From the NCBI GenBank assembly GCA_963966185.1, contig CAWZYM010000208.1, positions 1 to 64,000 of the forward strand: a DNA stretch of 64,000 nt, in the 5' to 3' direction. The notes under the pieces are model-generated. The model was not told the origin of the DNA, ran no database searches, and was given only the letters and a program-made list of their open reading frames with translations. Below, piece after piece: positions 62,306 through 64,000 of this stretch (within the stretch, counting starts at the first letter, position 1; the number at the start of each line of letters is the position of its first letter). The position numbers and the translations under genes were made by a program. The stretch comes from Rhabditoides inermis. Its lineage: Eukaryota > Nematoda > Chromadorea > Rhabditida > Rhabditidae.

Positions 62306-62510
62306 TCTCTCGCAGAATATGACGATAGCAATAGCATAGCGTAGATCACACGAAATCCTGATCCCTCTCTCTCTCTCTCTCTCTCTCTCTCGCTCTCTCT
62401 CTTATCCTATAGCATGCCTGCATGGCTAGGAGGCCATGGATATGATACAAGATACAATATAAAGCCTGCCCCTGGAACCTGTTCTTTTGCCTGGAGAGAG
62501 AGAGAGAGAA

Positions 62511-62553
<43 letters not shown>

Positions 62554-63005
62554 TGGGGTGCGGTTTGTGTATCAGAGAGAGGGGCACTGTTGGGGGAATC
62601 GGACCGGCTTTGATCATCACACGATATTGTATTGGGTTCTGGGTAGGAATAGGAACGGTGTGCACTGATAACTGTGATAACATCGATTTCCTAGCAGAAA
62701 GTAAGTCAAATCGCTGGCTCTAGGTGTTTTTTGAACGTTTTCTTGGATGGCGGTCGATGAGTTATAGCGGAGTTGTCAAAGGAGGGGGGGGGGCACTTGG
62801 CTTGGATTTGGATTGGAGTGATTTCGAGAGCCATAGATCTTGACCCATAAATCGGTCAAAGCGAAAACGTTACGGGATGAATGGAAAACGTATACATGGG
62901 CATGATTCAAAAACGAAAATTTCTAAAATGTTTCCAGGCTGCTTCCCAAGATGAAACTCGAAGAGTTTGTCACCGTGTTTCTGCTCATCTGCGGTATAGG
63001 AATGA

Positions 63006-63076
<71 letters not shown>

Positions 63077-63322
63077 TATCTCCCCCCTCTCTCTCTTCCG
63101 GACCACCCACGTCGTTTTCAGGATGCCAGCATCGGCTGGGCCCTCTACGGTGTGCTGAACATCTACATCGCTGTTGTTTATGGCGATTTCATTTATAGAA
63201 GCTACCTCACTCTCAACAGGGATCTTAGGTGAGATAGATATGCCTAATATTAGATATGTCAACTCATGTACTTATGGAAATCATATAGGATCCTGTAATC
63301 GTTGCACTGCCAAGCAAGGTTC

Positions 63323-63364
<42 letters not shown>

Positions 63365-63925
63365 TAGTTTTGCGGAATGCAGTGCAGTGGTTTTGGACTA
63401 CTCCGAGGTAGTTTGAGATGTTTTCAGAAGGCAAGTTAGAAGGCGTTACTTGGTGGTTTGGGGGAGAGGAATGAGGGGCGGTTCGGGAGTAGCTGCAACA
63501 TACAGGCCACGCCGCCGCAAGTTTTGGAATCTGAGCCAAACGCTGGGCCCTCGCAGAGAGTAGCACTACTATAATCATACCATTCGCTGTTTATAGTTTA
63601 TACAAAAGGTAAGTCAGAAGCTCAGAAGGCGATACTTGGGAGAGAGGACAGGGGAGTGGTGGCGATGCATTTCGGGTGTGGTATGACGACTTGATAAACC
63701 ACTTTCATATCCATTGATTTGCAGCGGTCTGTACCTGATTCTCAACATCAAGTACGATCTGTGGAAGCGGCTGCGCGAGAACCGCGGCCTGCCCGACATA
63801 TGGATGGACGTGCGTGTGTTTGTTCTGTTCTGCCAATCAATAGTCAATATCAATCAATTCAATGTTAATCAAATGATCTACCTCGCACTTTTTACTGATT
63901 TCGGTTTACTGACACAGAACAGCTG
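61970..63925 (+). CDS. Small membrane protein of unknown function, 111 aa
   Basis: Five exons keep one frame: 61970-62034, 62938-63007, 63122-63228, 63725-63809 and 63917-63925. The start is MDRSVAAPPLKRPSEMLEKS, a basic cytoplasmic-looking N-terminus. Two hydrophobic segments follow: EEFVTVFLLICGIGMK and IGWALYGVLNIYIAVVYGDF. A third, shorter one (GLYLILNIKYDLW) leads to a charged tail KRLRENRGLPDIWMD. The last exon contributes only Asn-Ser before TGA; its acceptor ACACAG is plausible but short exons are easy to misplace. Length and layout suggest a small multi-pass membrane protein; no family was recognised. Introns carry CT tracts (62268-62312, 62365-62402, 63008-63095) and GA tracts (62492-62552, 63325-63362). 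Confidence 0.7.
62265..62555. repeat. (CT)n, (CT)n and (GA)n tracts in intron 1
   Basis: Three dinucleotide runs within 290 bases of the first intron of the small membrane protein gene. Confidence 0.95.
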
Positions 63926-64000
63926 AGAAACTTGTTTCGGCAGGAGTAAGAGGCAACATATGGGCACGCTGAAACGTAGCCATTTCATTCATTTCATATT

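Overview
The window looks like nuclear DNA of a nematode. The genes have many short exons (about 50-150 bases). Their introns end in TTTCAG, TTGCAG or TAG. The families are typical of nematodes: a GT92 (DUF23) glycosyltransferase, a 7TM chemoreceptor of the Srh/Sri/Str type, and a casein kinase II beta subunit that starts MSSSEE as C. elegans kin-10 does. The genus cannot be read from the sequence. (GA)n and (CT)n microsatellites are everywhere, mostly inside introns.

Left flank (1-25.2 kb). It holds a nucleotide-sugar transporter (SLC35-type, +, nine exons traced, 1488-4769), a 7TM chemoreceptor (-, eleven exons, 6595-10619) and a gene-poor, microsatellite-rich stretch (10.7-18.3 kb). Next come a signal-peptide exon and an orphan C-terminal part of a choline/ethanolamine kinase (18.4-19.4 kb). 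The flank ends in a Mutator-like element, copy A (19893-24184), with a multi-exon MULE transposase-like gene carrying a FLYWCH-type zinc finger.

Centre (25268-49922). This is a palindrome: two near-identical arms of about 11 kb (25268-36250 and 38756-49922) around a spacer of about 2.5 kb. Each arm carries the same three genes as mirror images. From the spacer outward they are a complete 508-aa GT92 glycosyltransferase, a CK2-beta gene that lacks the exon for its N-terminal domain, and a complete 221-aa protein of unknown function. Outside them lie a region without recognisable genes and a long inverted-repeat (foldback) element. The spacer holds another inverted-repeat element, a 712-base tandem duplication and a Mutator-terminus fragment that ends exactly where the right arm begins.

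Right flank (49.9-64 kb). It holds the rest of the foldback element, a CpG-rich stretch, a small inverted-repeat element, a short coding remnant and a short tandem duplication. Mutator-like copy B (about 55960-61309) follows, in the same orientation as copy A and carrying different lesions. Last is a complete 111-aa small membrane protein gene (61970-63925).

The genes do not form a pathway. Three themes tie the window together: nested duplication (inverted genes between direct transposon copies, with microhomology at the junctions), transposon decay, and microsatellite expansion beside splice sites. No previously undescribed functional system can be claimed from sequence alone. The best candidates for novelty are the palindrome and its junctions, the tandem exon-pair repeat in the MULE gene, the inverted-repeat families that share a short terminal module, and the truncated CK2-beta pair. 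Exon coordinates were worked out by hand from reading-frame continuity and splice consensus.
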